A stretch of DNA of 64,000 nucleotides from NCBI GenBank assembly GCA_012064385.1, contig QRDG01000965.1:62001-126000 (forward strand), written 5' to 3'. The DNA comes from Puccinellia tenuiflora. Its lineage: Eukaryota > Streptophyta > Magnoliopsida > Poales > Poaceae. The notes below the pieces were generated by a model. It had not been told where the DNA came from. It did no database searches and saw nothing but the letters and a program-made list of their open reading frames with translations. Below, piece by piece: positions 1 through 12,241 of this stretch. Position 1 is the stretch's first letter; the number at the start of each line of letters is the position of its first letter. The translations under genes were made by a program, and so were the position numbers.

Positions 1-103
1 CTTTTCAAGTGGGGGTACAAATTATGCATCTAGTGATATTTGTGGAACCTGTACATAGATGTGCACATTATAATCGCAACAAGAATTTACATGCCTTGAA
101 GGG
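1..103. repeat. Left piece of ancestral locus (duplication copy A)
   Basis: No gene is seen. About positions 60-100 resemble 33352-33412: both contain the string cgcaacaagaa followed by catgccttga. With 8370-8454 and 31524-31985 this forms copy A of a local duplication that was later split by retrotransposons. The last five bases (99-103, AAGGG) are the left target-site duplication of the solo LTR that follows. Confidence 0.55.
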
Positions 104-114
104 TGATGTCTACT

Positions 115-536
115 TGATGCATCTAAAATGCATACATGAACTTTGCATGTTATTACTAGATATTCCTACATATTTGCAACTTATATGATGTTATATTCAT
201 ATTTTATAATGATTTCGGGGATTTTCTAAACAACCCCCCCTCTTTTGGTTCTAACTCTATTTTCCAGAAAACGTTTTTTTTTTAGTGTTTCGGACTTTCC
301 GGAAGCTTCGGGACTCTAAAAAGGGCAAGGTCAGAGAGCACGGTTCAGAATTTTCGAGGCGAACGCAATGGGCTTACAATGAAGACCATGAGCCCAACCA
401 GTTGGGAGATAGAGGGCCCCACGCGGCCCCTGTACCTGGCCGCGTGGGCCCACCTATTTTCCCCCTCGTGGCTCCGATGCCGTTGATCTTCGTCCCCCTG
501 GCTTACTCGTGACCTAAAAACGCCTATATAAAGAGC
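115..536 (+). repeat. 5' LTR of element 1, truncated just past its TATA box
   Basis: Matches 5290-5711 closely, then breaks off after the string cctatataaagagc (about 523-536). The remaining ~1.15 kb of LTR, the primer-binding site and any gag-pol are missing. The sequence continues into an AT-rich leader with three copies of ttttcagttttgcat (about 573-645) and then the ORF at 676. The LTR promoter thus sits about 140 bp upstream of the ORF. Confidence 0.75.
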
Positions 537-675
537 ACTTAAGTTTTTATTCTTGTTTGCACTAGATTTTTATTTTCAGTTTTGCATATAGTCTAGTTTA
601 TTTTCAGTTTTGCATTTAGTTTAGTTTACTTTCAGTTTTGCATTTATCAAAAAACCAAAAAAAAATATATATACA

Positions 676-2121
676 ATGGAGAAACTTTCTGGAATGTCTA
701 TGGGGTATGTCAAAACTATGGGAGCTTACTATGAATATCGATCAACTAAAGAAGGAAATAGGATGCTTGAATTACTTGAACATCTCAATTATATGGCTAT
801 TGAGTTTTTTGAATTACATGATGCAACTTGCTGCTTTAGAAAAGACTATAAACACTTTCCCTATCAATGTAAGCACAACAGTGATCCTCTAATTGCTTGT
901 TATCATGAAAATAAATTTTCATGCCCTGATATAGAACAAGTTGAGAAATATATTGCTTATGTTGCTGCCCATGAAATATACTTTCTTATTGATAATTTTT
1001 TTACAACTAGTCATGAAGCTCGTGTAATGAAAGGACAAATTTCTATTCTTCTCCAACTTTGCAAAAAAGAGTTTAGTGATAATGTTTATGTTAAAGAAAG
1101 AATTCATGCTGCCATGGAAAGTATTAATAATTTGCAGGAAGAAGATGTTGAAAACATGAGCTTGGAAGAGGAAGTATGTGAAGAAGATGACAAAACACTA
1201 AGCTTGGGGATGCCCATGCAGCCCCAAGAAGAAGACAATGAAGAGCAAAAGGATGAAGAAAATGATGAACAACTAGAGAATGAAGAGAGGAAGCATCCAC
1301 CTTCACCACCTGTGGATGAGGGTAACACTCAAGATTTTGCTAATGATAAACTTTGCTTTTATGATCCTGATGATGAGAAAGAATATGAACCTATGCCTAA
1401 TGAGAATGTTAATGATAATGATTTTCAAAATGATGAAGAACATGGTTTGGACATGCTATATGATAATGCTTTAGATGATGGTCCTATGCTTATTGATAAT
1501 CCTCCATGTTTAGTTGTTACTACTTTATGTGAGGATAAAAATGATATACTTGCTGTTTGTGATGATACTCTCACTCATGAGAGTCCTACTTTATTTCTGA
1601 ACTCTCCTATTCACACCATGGAGGAGAAGCTGTTATATGTTGAAAAGTACTTATGTGGGCTGAAATTATCTTACACTAATAACCATTTCACCCATAACCA
1701 TCATGTTTATGGTGCTTCTTGCAATTATTTTGAGAGGGGAAAACACACTAATATCTCACATGATAATTTCAATAATCCTCTATATGTTCCTAAGATTGCA
1801 AAGTTGCAGCAATCTAATAGTTCTTTTGTCAAATTTGCTTCCACTACTTGCAACTATTATGAGAGAGGAAGAAAGGCTTATCTTTATGCTTCCATGTTAT
1901 TTAAAACACAACCTACTGATCATTACATGCATTGGTTACCGCAAATCTGCTGCTATTCATTCATATATAAAATGCCAATGCATAGGAAGAGAGTTATTAG
2001 ACTTGAAAGTAAATTGTTTAATATTTTGTGGTGTGTTCCTTATGCTTTAACTTCCAATTCTGTTTGGGAACACCTTTATATCTTGATAACTTGCAAAATG
2101 ACTTTACCTACTTATTTCTAA
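676..2121 (+). CDS. Acidic 481-aa protein of unknown function carried by element 1
   Basis: An uninterrupted 481-codon ORF beginning at the ATG at 676, preceded by an AT-rich leader. I do not recognise a catalytic domain. The N-terminal ~165 residues are mixed helical with several Cys/His (CCFRKDY, YQCKH, FSCPD). Residues ~150-260 are strongly acidic (runs of EEDNEEQKDEENDEQ). The C-terminal part is Asn/His/Tyr-rich. It is not gag-like (no CCHC knuckle) and has no protease, RT or integrase motif. Being the only ORF kept in a retrotransposon missing its 5' half suggests an accessory ORF, but function is unknown. Alternative: an env-position relic of an Athila element. The call as an element ORF is firm; that it makes a protein is inferred from its openness only. 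Confidence 0.6.
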   Translation: MEKLSGMSMGYVKTMGAYYEYRSTKEGNRMLELLEHLNYMAIEFFELHDATCCFRKDYKHFPYQCKHNSDPLIACYHENKFSCPDIEQVEKYIAYVAAHEIYFLIDNFFTTSHEARVMKGQISILLQLCKKEFSDNVYVKERIHAAMESINNLQEEDVENMSLEEEVCEEDDKTLSLGMPMQPQEEDNEEQKDEENDEQLENEERKHPPSPPVDEGNTQDFANDKLCFYDPDDEKEYEPMPNENVNDNDFQNDEEHGLDMLYDNALDDGPMLIDNPPCLVVTTLCEDKNDILAVCDDTLTHESPTLFLNSPIHTMEEKLLYVEKYLCGLKLSYTNNHFTHNHHVYGASCNYFERGKHTNISHDNFNNPLYVPKIAKLQQSNSSFVKFASTTCNYYERGRKAYLYASMLFKTQPTDHYMHWLPQICCYSFIYKMPMHRKRVIRLESKLFNILWCVPYALTSNSVWEHLYILITCKMTLPTYF

Positions 2122-5100
2122 CAATTATTTTAAGATTTTCACTTTATATAAAATTTGGGAAATTAAATGAGAAGGATGAGTAATGGAGATGTTGGGGTCG
2201 ACCTTGAGCATGTGTTGTTCATGCCAATAGAACCACTGCAAAGTCTCTATCATTAAAACTTTCCCAAAGCTAAAAATAAATAAATAGAGTCAAGGTGTTT
2301 GTTTACTACTGTAACCACACCTTTGTGGCTTATTTTTCATCTTAATGGCAAGCATAATCTCTTCTGAAAGATAAGAGTGAACAATGGTGATTTGCTGTCC
2401 AGAAAACAGATTCCTAAGCTTCACTGCGAAAAATGTGTAAAATCACAGAAGAGGAATTTTGAGCTGAGATTTTATGAAAGCATTAATCAGCTATTAATAC
2501 ACATTTCATTAGTTCAAAGTTTTCTGATTTGAGCAACATAAGTGCCTCTTAAAATTCACTCTTTATGGGTTGTCCAGTTTTTGACAGATTCTATCTTTAT
2601 TTCGCATTACTCTCATTACTTGTGTTTTGTGCGGTTCTTTTTTATTAAGGAGCATTACACAACCGTAGTAACAGTAGATAATGTTTAGAATCAATTCATG
2701 ATATATCTTTGCTGTACCTATGTGGATTTAATTTATGGAGACACTAAACCATCTAATCAAGTTTTATGATGAGTTTTGTGTGAAGAGAACTTTCAAGTGG
2801 AAGAGTTGAGGGTGATAAACAAAGATCAAGAGGGACAAACACTCAAGCTTGGGGATGTTACCCCTAAGTTCACCCTACATACAAGAATTTAAGCTTGGGG
2901 ATGCCAAACCACCTCACTCCAACCATCTTGATACCAAGTAAGTAAGCCTAGCTATATGGCTATAAAGAAAACGCTTTACGGGAGGCAACCCGGTTGTTTT
3001 TACTTTTTAATTTCTTTGTGTCCTCTTGCTGTAATAAGAGAATGTTTTCTTAGCTTAGTTTCTGTAATTTTTAATAAAGTGCCAAGTTTTACCCATTTGG
3101 TTTGAAAAAGTTGCTATTTCTATTCGGAGATTTAATTCCTGCACGAGTCTGTGCACGGTTTGATTTTTAATTCTTATTCTGTAACTACTAATGAGCTGCA
3201 AATTTTACGGTAACTGAAAATTTTCATCCTCTATATGCCTGAATTTTTTCAGAATTTTTTGATAAGTTTAAGTAGGACTGAAAAATATATTTTGCTGCTG
3301 CTGTTTTTCTGGACAGATTCTGTCCCATATTGTTTTATGCATATTTTGAACTTTTGAGTTGATCCAATTGAGTTTATTAGTAGGCATACAACATTATACA
3401 CTCTCTTATCATTCATATGAATTTTAGTCCATGGATTATATGCAGCAAGAAACTTATTTATTTATCCCTACTAACGTCACCCCACAGAAAAGAAATGGGA
3501 GAAACGGTGTTTTGAATTTTTTTCACAGGGATTAGAGGAGATGCACCAAAAGCTATCCAAGTTTGGTGAAATCCATAAGCTTGGGGATGTGAAGACAACC
3601 CCACTGGACCTACACACTCTCGGTTTGCACACGTCTAACTTCTGTTTTTCTATCAATGCACTTTATCGCATGAACTTGGAGCGTCTTTTATTTGTTTTTT
3701 GTTTTGATTTGATTTTTGTTTTGAGACCACCACTATCATTTATATATGAAAGAGCTACTAGAAATATGGGTTGAAATATCTTGCATGCTTTTATTGTGTT
3801 GGGAAAAGGGATATCTAAGTTGATTTTTAATGACACATATAGTTGCATGATTCATGAGCTTCTTTATGAGTAATAATTTGCAAATGCTTTATCATGAGCT
3901 ATCTTTTATTCATGTTTTGATGTTATATGTTATTTCACCTTGTTTGACATGAATTAGTTAGTTCTATGGACACTCATGCATGCATCTAGATGGTCATCTT
4001 TCTCCCTTTTGCTAGCCTAAAAATTTCAACAAGTAAAATGTTGTTTCCAACACCTTCAACCCAAGTTTTTCCAGTGAGTCCACCATATCTACCTATTAGC
4101 TTTATGCTATTCCAAGTATGTTTATCATGTTATTTGTGTTATCTATGCCTCTAAATGAAAATGATGATGTTATTTATTGTAATGGGAAAAGTTGGTTAAA
4201 AAGCTCTCGCGAACTTGATGCACACTTTACTTTTATTGCATTCAATAAAGATGAACCATTGTGATTAATATTATGATGATAGTGGCTTGATAAATGTTTA
4301 AGGTTGAGAGTTAGCCCATATGTGCTGTCACATGCAAAGCTTTCAACATGTTCCATTATCTATTTAGTTGATATCATGTACTTTTGTCTATGGATGCCTA
4401 TCATGACGAAATAATGTAGAAATAGAGTTAAGTTTAAATGAGTTTGTATAAATGGTTAGAGAGAATCCTGGGCGGCTAATCTAAGCCATGCATCATTCAT
4501 GGTGGAAATTTACTCACATGCTATTTTGAACTCTCTGTGATACACCCTACAATAAAAAGCTATATCAAGTGGTAAATGAAGAGGGTGTTGAGATTGTTCA
4601 TTATGTTTGTTTGTCTTGTTGTTTTGATATGGGATTGATCCATATCATGGGACAAGAGGTACCCCAGTTGAGATTCTTGATGATACCGTTATTACTTACA
4701 ATGATAGATAACTTAAACTTGCTCTGTTTACCAAGTTGGGTAATCATGGTGTAGGTACTTGTATTCAAGGGGCATGAGACATCTAACCTTTACTTTATCA
4801 AGGCCACTACTCATATTTGCTTTCACATTCAACTTTAATCATTCAAGATGCTATGATAGGGGAATGAGAGCTTGACACCAAGTATTACCATTGCATTCAA
4901 TAACTTAAGTAGAATAGTTTGGAGGATAGATAAAACTTATGCATGCTTTACCTCTACTTATTTATACATCTTTTCCAAAGTGTCCACATTTTATATTCAG
5001 ATTTATTCATCTACACTCTATGGACCACAAGTATTCAAAAGTAAGAATGTCCACATTACTATCTTTTATGTTGCACTTTGTGAACTATCATTGAACATCC

Positions 5101-5289
5101 TTGCATTGAATACTTGATATCACTTTATAAACTGTTTTCATATTGCTACTTCTTTGAGTAATGAATCATTTGACTTTATGTAGCAGTAGCAATCATATTT
5201 TATATCCATGTTGTGATTATATTGCAAAGTTCATGTTAGTTTTATCACTTCCATACTCGAGGACGAGCATGAGTTAAGCTTGGGGATGT
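2122..5289 (+). other. Non-coding internal region of element 1 with repeated polypurine boxes
   Basis: AT-rich, only short ORFs. The motif AAGCTTGGGGATG occurs at about 2846, 2890 and 3577, in the ORF at about 1199, and finally at 5276-5288 next to the 3' LTR, where it is the presumptive polypurine tract. The string actcgaggacgagcatgag just upstream of 5276 is the usual Athila-type pre-PPT context in cereals (from memory). Confidence 0.6.
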
Positions 5290-6860
5290 TGATGCATCTA
5301 AAATGCATACATGACCTTTGCATGTTATTACTAGATATTCCTACATATTTGCAACTTATATGATGTTATATTCATGTTTTATAATGATTTCGGGGATTTT
5401 CTAAACAATCCCCCCTCTTTTGGTTCTAACTCTGTTTTCCAGAAAACGCTTTTTTTAGTGTTTCGGACTTTCCGGGAGCTTCGGGACTCCAAAAAGGGCA
5501 AGGTCAGAGAGCACGGTTCAGAATTTTTGAGGCGAACGCAATGGGCTTAAAATGAAGACCAGGAGCCCAACCAGATGGGAGATAGAGGGCCCCACGCGGC
5601 CCCTGTACCTAGCCATGTGGGCCCACCTATTTTCCCCCTCGTGGCTCCGATGCCGTCGATCTTCGTCCCCCTGGCTTACTCGTGACCTAAAAACGCCTAT
5701 TTAAAGAGCCCCTCGAGGAGTTTCGCAAGGAGGCGGTGGAGAAACACAAAACCAGAAACAGAGAGTCAGAAGGCTGCCACCGGAGAAGACCGGAGGGGGG
5801 AAACGCCACCGGAATCACCTCCGGAGGTCTTCTCCATCCCCCCTCCGGAGTCTCCATCAACACCACCGCCAAGACCAGCACCATCTCCATCACCATCTTC
5901 ATCACTATCTTCGTGATCCACTTCATCCCCCTCATAGTTTGAGATTGGTTGATCCCTAGCCATTGTCTAAGTGCTATTTTACATGTTTGTGAATTGCTAC
6001 TTGTCATTGTTTTGTGGTGAGATCTTAGTTTCAGATTGTGTTGTATCACTTGTACCACTGAATCATATCATGTCTTGGTGTTGTGAGTAGTTCTCTCATG
6101 TTCCTGGGGGTATAGGATGAATTGGAAATGATTTATACATGACATGTGTTGGTATTTTGTCTAGTTTCTATCTTTGATGTGATTCTATGATGGTGTTGTG
6201 CGAATGTCGACTGCATATCACTTCACCTATATGGGCTCATAGGAGAACACCATAATGTGATTAATTGAGGAGGACTTAGGGGGACAAGTAAACCTCAGAC
6301 CGAATCATGAAGTTACTTTATGGGGTATTAGTATCGGGGACCTTAAAGATTAATGTTATGGTGGGACTTTATGTCTTAATAACTCTTGTGCAGTCATTCA
6401 CTTGGCCACATGATCCATCATAAGAGGTTTAGTTTGTTTATCTAGCTATTCCTAATTATGGCTCCGTCCAAAGAAGATTAAAACTTGACAAAATGTTTAC
6501 CTTGTTGTTCTAGAAATATTTATGCCATGAAGTCTAAGTAGACCTTGGGAACTCTCTCCACCTATAAGAAACACACACTTGAGCTTGTCCTCTTGCTGCA
6601 TAGAGGATTGGGCTTTCTCTCTTTAAGAGCTTTCACTTGTCATATTGCATTCTTAACATTTTACTTTCTTGCAATCTATACACCAAAAACCCAAAAACAC
6701 TTGCATCATTTAATCATTTTAGTTTGTCTAGTGCATGGATAATAAGGGAAGTGGCACTCTTATTTGAAAGGATAAATACTTATACCTTCTACTCCTCGTG
6801 GGATCGATACTATACTTACACATCGAAGACTTCAATGATCCCTTATACTTGTGGGTATCA
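5290..6860 (+). repeat. 3' LTR of element 1
   Basis: 1571 bp, TGATGCATC...GGGTATCA, directly after the polypurine box at 5276-5288 and directly before the CTACT target duplication. A TATA-like cctatttaaag lies at about 5695. The 5' copy is truncated relative to this one. No gene inside. Confidence 0.85.
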
Positions 6861-8369
6861 CTACTACACACTTTTATTCTTGTAGACTTTTTGGGCCTCC
6901 AAACGCAGAGGTTTGTAGGACAACGGCAAATTTCCCTTAATTGAGTAACCGAAGGTTTATCGAATCCACGGGAGGTAGAGGTAAAAGATATCCCTCTCAA
7001 GCAAACCTGCAATTAAGATACAAGAAGTCACTTGTGTCCCCAACACACCTAATACAATTGTCAGTTATATAGGTGCACTAGTTCGGCGAAGAGATGGTAA
7101 AATGTAAATGATATGGATGGTAAAAGGTGATTTTGTAATTCTGTAATAAAAATGGCAGCAAGCAAACATGTGACAAAAGTGACTAAAAACGGTGTATCAA
7201 TGCTTGGAAACAAGGCCTAGGCTTCATACTTTCACTAGTGACTACTCTCAACATCATTAACAGAATTAAACACATAATAGTTCCACAAAACACACATGTA
7301 TGGTAGACATTACTCGGAGATCATTCTTTCGTGGATCAAATAGGATGAGAATTGCGTAGGGCTACGAAAAGCACACCTTAAAGTTCGTATTCCACATTTA
7401 TGGACACTTCATGCTGTCACTATCCGCATCCAAAGATAGTACTAACAAACACCACAACATATTTCTTGAATAGTCTCTTTCTTCAATAACATAAGCATCA
7501 AGAAAACTCATGATCTATTCAATACAATAATAATAAAGAGCAAACTCATGATGAAGATCCTTCCAATCTATTATCCATAGAGTCACACACGACACCTACA
7601 CTGTCACCGAGATACCGTGATCACAACGGTGACTCCGGAAATTGTACTAAATAACATCACTTGAGCAAAATCATATCCATTACACATAGGGAAACATCAT
7701 GTATTCAACTACACTAACAAAGCTCATGATCACAACGAAGATCACATCATGGGAGAGAGAGATAACCATATAGCTACTTGTATAAGCCTCAGCCCTGGTG
7801 AGGGACTACTCCCTCCTCATCGCGGGAATCAGCGGTGTTGATGGAGATAGCCTCGGCGGCCGATCCCCGTCCCAGCAGGGTGCCGGAACAGGACTTTCTG
7901 AACCCCCAAAACTTGTCGGCGATGGCGGCGGAGCTCTGTTGCGTATTTGGGAAAATCCTCCGGGGTTAGGGTTTTTGCGTCGGATGTGATTTTATAGGCG
8001 TCGGAGGCGGCCGAGGGGTGTCCCACAGGGCAGGGGCGGGTCCCACCCGCGGGTGGGCCCTAGGCCGCGGCAGGGGGCCGCCCCTGGCCTATGTGGGTCC
8101 CATGGAGTCGCCCTTATGGCTCCCTTCCTCATTTCTTCATTAAAAAATCTCCGTAAATTTTCGTCCAATTCCGAGAATATTTCCAAAAGTAACTTTCTGC
8201 AACAATTTCAGCACAAAAACAGGGAACTGGCACTGGGCATCTTGTCAATAGGTTAGTCCGACAAAATGCATAAAAATGATGTAATATGATATTAAAAACA
8301 TGTGACAACATCACAAAACTAGCATGGATCACTCAAAAATTATAAATACGTTTGAGACGTATCAAAGGG

Positions 8370-8454
8370 TTGAGCTAGATCAACTAGAAATCATTTTGTA
8401 AAGAAAAAGATGTTGGTCACGAAGAGAATCGGTATGAACAAAACAAAATGGAGG
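8370..8454. repeat. Middle piece of ancestral locus (copy A)
   Basis: The stretch from about 8401 (aaaaagatgttggtcacgaa...) matches 33435-33482 with a few changes. It ends with GGAGG (8450-8454), the left target duplication of the large Ty3/gypsy element. The same locus resumes at 31524. Confidence 0.7.
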
Positions 8455-8874
8455 TGTCGTGGGGCTACCTTTCGGGTACCCCACGGTGGTGGTACCTGGG
8501 TCACGCCAAGAGAAGCCCATGAAGTGTACCGTGTGGCCCAAGTAGCCGGTTAGGCCGGTGATGATTTTCCTTATTCTGTAATGTGCAATCCGCACCGTCC
8601 ACCCGAGACCTGGCCTGTGATATAAAGGCCAGGAGGGTGTGTCACCTAGGTCAAGAAAACATACAGGCAAACCCTAGCGAGATTGCCATCTCGCCATTGT
8701 AGCCACCTCGATAATACCAGACAAGCAGGAGTAGGTCTTTACCTCATCTTGAGGGGCCGAACCTGGGTAAACTCGCCCCCTGTTAGCCGTCGTGATCACC
8801 AACGTTCATACTCTCTCCCCCTCAATCAACCCAGGGTACACAACCTTGGGATTTGCCGAGTCCACACCTCGTCA
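8455..8874 (+). repeat. 5' LTR of element 2
   Basis: 420 bp, TG...CA, followed by a primer-binding site. It differs from the 3' LTR at about 8639, 8755 and 8833 only. TATAAA at 8621-8626 is the likely promoter of the sense transcript. Confidence 0.93.
8621..8626 (+). promoter_or_regulatory. TATA box of element 2 LTR
   Basis: TATAAA in the context gtgatataaaggccagg; the 3' LTR has the same box at 31265-31270. It lies about 250 bp before the LTR end, a usual U3/R arrangement. Confidence 0.55.
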
Positions 8875-8893
8875 ATTGGCGCCGTCTGTGGGA
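8875..8893 (+). other. Primer-binding site of element 2
   Basis: Directly after the LTR comes attggcgccgtctgtggg, the tRNA-complementary start common to plant Ty3/gypsy elements (TTGGCGCC...). The matching tRNA was not determined. Confidence 0.7.
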
Positions 8894-8912
8894 AGAACAG
8901 ATCGTTGGAGTC

Positions 8913-11306
8913 ATGGTTGCGCCGGCCTCATCTGCAATGAAGAACGGCATCAGCGCCAGGGAGTCGATCTACACCGGCTTCCTCGAGTTTGTCCAGCACT
9001 CGCCGGCGGATCTCCTGGCGTACGCTGAGCTGCAGCAGAGCACGTGGATTACCTTTGGTAGTCTGCGCTATCTGGTGGACAGTCGTGGAACGCTCCGGCC
9101 CACGCTGGCCACGTTGCGCGCGACGGATGCGCCTGCATCTACATCGACTGCGCCGACCGCGGCACCACTCGCCGCGAAGATCGCATCTACTACGGCCACG
9201 GCGATCGCGTCGTCGACTGCCGTGAAGAGCGCGTCTACTTCGACTGCGTCAGCACCATCTACGATTGCGTCAACGGTGACTGCGGTGACCACACCCGCGG
9301 TTACCAGAAAAATCGCATCTACTGCAACCCCGGCGCGAAACAAGTCTACTCCGACCTTCTTGTCCGCGCCCCGGACGAAGCCAAAATCTACGCCGATTTC
9401 GACTACGCCAACCGCGCCTCCGCATCGCAGAGTCGCCAGTAGCAGTGACCGTGGCACCCGCCACGTTGCTGTGATCTTCGACTCTGAGCAGAGCTCGGAC
9501 GAAGGAAGCAGGACTGGGAGCATCAGCCCCACTCGACGGGTTTACCCCGCGCAAGTTTATATGGCCAGCCCAGCACGATCCAACGGCGGGGAACCCGTAT
9601 ACCCGCTGGAGGTGACCATGCCGGACAGGGTGACAAGACTCACCATCACTCGGGAGATGGCGATCAAGGCCATGAAGCACGTGGACGAAGGCACGTTCTC
9701 TTCACTAGATGAACCCCGAGAAGACCAACTGGCGGTCCAATACTTGCTTTGGAAGGAGTCCGAGCGAGTCCGCCAAGAGAAGGCCGATCTGATTCGGCGC
9801 AAAGAATTAGCCGACGCGTCGAGTGCCAGGAGGGCAGCACACTCGTTCATGGCCGGATCGGAAGAAGTCACACAAGGAGGACGTCACAGGGCTCGCATGC
9901 CACGGGTGCCAGAGGCTGATCGCGTCCACCTTGCCCGCAATCTGGAGTCGTCATTCATGACGGAGGATGCGGACGGAATCCCCGTCCCCAAGACACCCGC
10001 TTCGGCCCTCATGGCAGTCGAAACCTACCTGCGACTAACACAGCCACCGGAGGGTGACGCCCACGCTCGCCTTCATAGGTGACAAATTCAATCCCTCAGG
10101 GAAGTCGAGGAAGTCCTGGCAAAGGCAGCACCAGCAGAAAGGGTGCACGAGAATCGAGGCCGCCGCGATCGTGAACCCGCACCACTTGCAGACCCAGCCC
10201 CAATTCGACTGCGACAGCCGCAGCCAGGCGAAGATGTCCGTAATGTCGTCGCACAGAGAAGGGTGGACCGCAGTCGACGGATGCGAGCGGCGAGTGCACA
10301 AGCCAACGACTACGACGACGACAACTTCGAGCCACGCGGAGCCGCATGTTTCAGCTTCAACATCCGTGACACGAAGATGCCCAAAGGCTTCAAGCTAACA
10401 GCGGAGACACCCAAGTACGACGGGAAGCAAGACCTAAGGGACTGGCTGGAAGACTACCTCATCGTGTGCAGCTGTCAGGGTGGTACTTCGACTACTGACA
10501 TGCAATACATCCAGTTGATACTCACAGGATCTGCACGCGGGTGGCTCAACACTCAGCCCAGGGACGCTTTCAGCACCTGGGACGAGTTCAGGAACGCCTT
10601 CGTGAAGAGCTTTCTGGGGACATACGCGAGGCCAACAACCCTCATTGAGCTCCAGGCGTGCAAGCAAGGTCGAGACGAGCCACTCCGTTCATACATCCAG
10701 CGGTGGACTTTGCTTCGCAACACCATGGACGAAGCCACCTCAGAAGACAGGGTAATGGACGCATTCATGCACGGCGTTTACCGCCGCGACCTCCGTGAAG
10801 AGTTTGGTAGGCTTAGACCGAGGAACATGATCGAGCTCATGCAGATAGCCAACCAGTGGGCAGATGGAGAAGACTCTGTCCGTGATGCACCACGATCTCC
10901 GAGGCAAGAAGCAGGACCTAGCAACTGGCGAGAAGGGCGCCTGAAGAAGAAGCCGCGTTACGTCGGCAACGACTCGATCGAGTTAGTAGCGGCGGGATTC
11001 GAAACCCCCCGTGAGAGTGAAAGACAGTACAACCAGGGCGGTGGCAGCGGCTACCATGGAGATGGAAGTCGCAAGCGCGAGTGGCGGAGACGCCCACTGA
11101 CTGAAGAAGAAGAGTTAGAGCAACCCTGCAAGCATCATATGTTTAGGGACCCAGAAACAGGCAACTGGGGATCCCGCCACCTATTGAAGGATTGTAGAAA
11201 GGCGCGTAAGATATACAGGGCGTTTGCGCGAATAGTCCCTCAGAACGGACAGCATGACAACCAAGCGGCACCCGTGGCACAGCCAGCCGCACAGCTGGCC
11301 CTCTAG
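8913..11306 (+). pseudogene. gag: gag, broken by two in-frame stops
   Basis: The frame from ATG 8913 runs to TGA at 10080-10082, continues in the same frame, and meets TAG at 11304-11306. Residues ~40-200 are Ala/Thr/Ser-rich low complexity. The retrotransposon gag core lies at about 10380-10870, with the family-like segments RGWLNTQPRDAF, FVKSFLGTYARP and YIQRWTLLRNTM. After it comes a basic, Glu/Arg-rich tail with a degenerate Cys-His stretch (PCKHHMF...LLKDCRKA, about 11126-11196). The frame goes on past the TAG into a Gln-rich linker and the protease, so gag-pol was one frame. Both stops look like transitions (CGA to TGA, CAG to TAG), inferred from the surrounding frame. Confidence 0.85.
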
Positions 11307-12241
11307 GCGCCGCCTGCTCCTGCAGTCGCCAACCCAGCGCAGGCAGCGCTGGCCTTCTACCCGCAGCAGCAACAACAACCACAGCCACAGCCGCAGGATC
11401 CTGCTAACGTGTTCCCGGCAGCACGTGGGCAGATTAACATGAGACAGAATGGACGTCCTTCCAACAGGACCCAGAAAATCATCACCCGCCAGGTCTACCA
11501 AGCACTCACCAACCCACCTGCAGTACCCGATTACCTGAGAGGCTCAGAAACAGCGATCACTTTCTCCAGAGCGGACCACCCGCCGGCGATCCCACGACCC
11601 GGGCACGCTGCTCTGGTAGTCGAAGCTCAGATCGGGGAGTACACCTTGAAGAAGGTGTTCATGGATGGAGGCAGCGGTATCAATATCATCTTCGCCGACA
11701 CCCTAAGAAGGATGAACAGGTCAACATCCAACCTGACGCCATCAACGAATACCTTCCACGGTATAGTACCAGGGCAAGCAGTCACGCCCATGGGAACAAT
11801 TACACTCGAGGTTATATTCGGCACACCCAAAAACTTCCAGCGAGAGGCGATCGACTTCGAGGTAGTCGACTGGATCCAGCGAGCGTGCTTTCCTATCACG
11901 CCATACTGGGTCGTCCGGCCTTTGTCAGGTTCATGGCAGTGCCCCACTACGCCTACCTCTTGCTCAAGATGCCGGGACCTAAGGGTGTCATCACGGTGAA
12001 AGGCGATTTCGACCGGTCTGATAGCTGCGACCGCGAGTTCAGCAGGATTTCTGAGTTCTTCGGGATGGACGAGCACCTGGAGATGATGGCAGTCGACAAC
12101 GACAAGACTCTGTTCCCGCCACGGAAGAAATCATCCAAGGATTCGGCATTCAACACAAGCGACGACACAAGGGCCCATCAGGTACACCCGACGGACGCCG
12201 ATAAGACAGTCAGGGTGTCATCAAGCCTGACTAGCGCATAG
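11307..12241 (+). pseudogene. Aspartic protease region of pol, frameshifted
   Basis: A Gln-rich linker (about 11341-11400) leads to a retropepsin-like domain with the active-site segment VFMDGGSGINIIF (about 11656-11694). DGGS replaces the usual DTGS, as often in plant Ty3 elements. A one-base-type shift near 11880 moves the frame; the next part (YHAILGRP, FMAVPHYAYLLLKMPG) continues in the new frame from about 11885. It ends at TAG 12239-12241, after which the same frame goes on into RT. Confidence 0.8.

Larger units (their letters stand above)
115..6860 (+). mobile_element. LTR retrotransposon, non-autonomous, Athila-like (element 1)
   Basis: The element starts TGATGCATC (115) and ends GGGTATCA (6860). 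The 5-bp duplication CTACT is at 110-114 and 6861-6865. It has a truncated left LTR copy, one long ORF, about 3 kb of internal non-coding DNA with repeated polypurine-like boxes, and a full right LTR. There is no protease, reverse transcriptase or integrase, so it is not autonomous. The shared LTR part (about 420 bp) shows roughly 16 differences by eye, so it looks older than the elements at 8455-31518. Athila affinity is inferred from LTR style and the purine tract AAGCTTGGGGATG, not from coding sequence. Confidence 0.8.
104..8364 (-). mobile_element. Solo LTR, Athila-type, reverse orientation, split by a nested element
   Basis: The LTR consists of 104-114 plus 6866-8364 (about 1510 bp). It starts TGATGTCTACT and ends ..GAGACGTATCA, so read on the - strand it begins TGATACGTCTC, the start of Athila-type Triticeae LTRs of the Sukkula/Sabrina kind (family name from memory, tentative). 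AAGGG flanks it on both sides (99-103 and 8365-8369). No internal domain or second LTR is present, so it is a solo LTR left by LTR-LTR recombination. A younger element (115-6860) is inserted 11 bp from its left end. Short ORFs at 7798-8256 are within this LTR and not credible genes. Confidence 0.85.

Noticed and set aside
5687..6058. Opposed ORFs in the 3' LTR of element 1
   Set aside because: Lie within the LTR, short, overlapping on both strands, no domain.
9068..9532. 154-codon - strand ORF
   Set aside because: It is a shadow of the Ala/Thr-rich gag N-terminus on the other strand; low-complexity composition.
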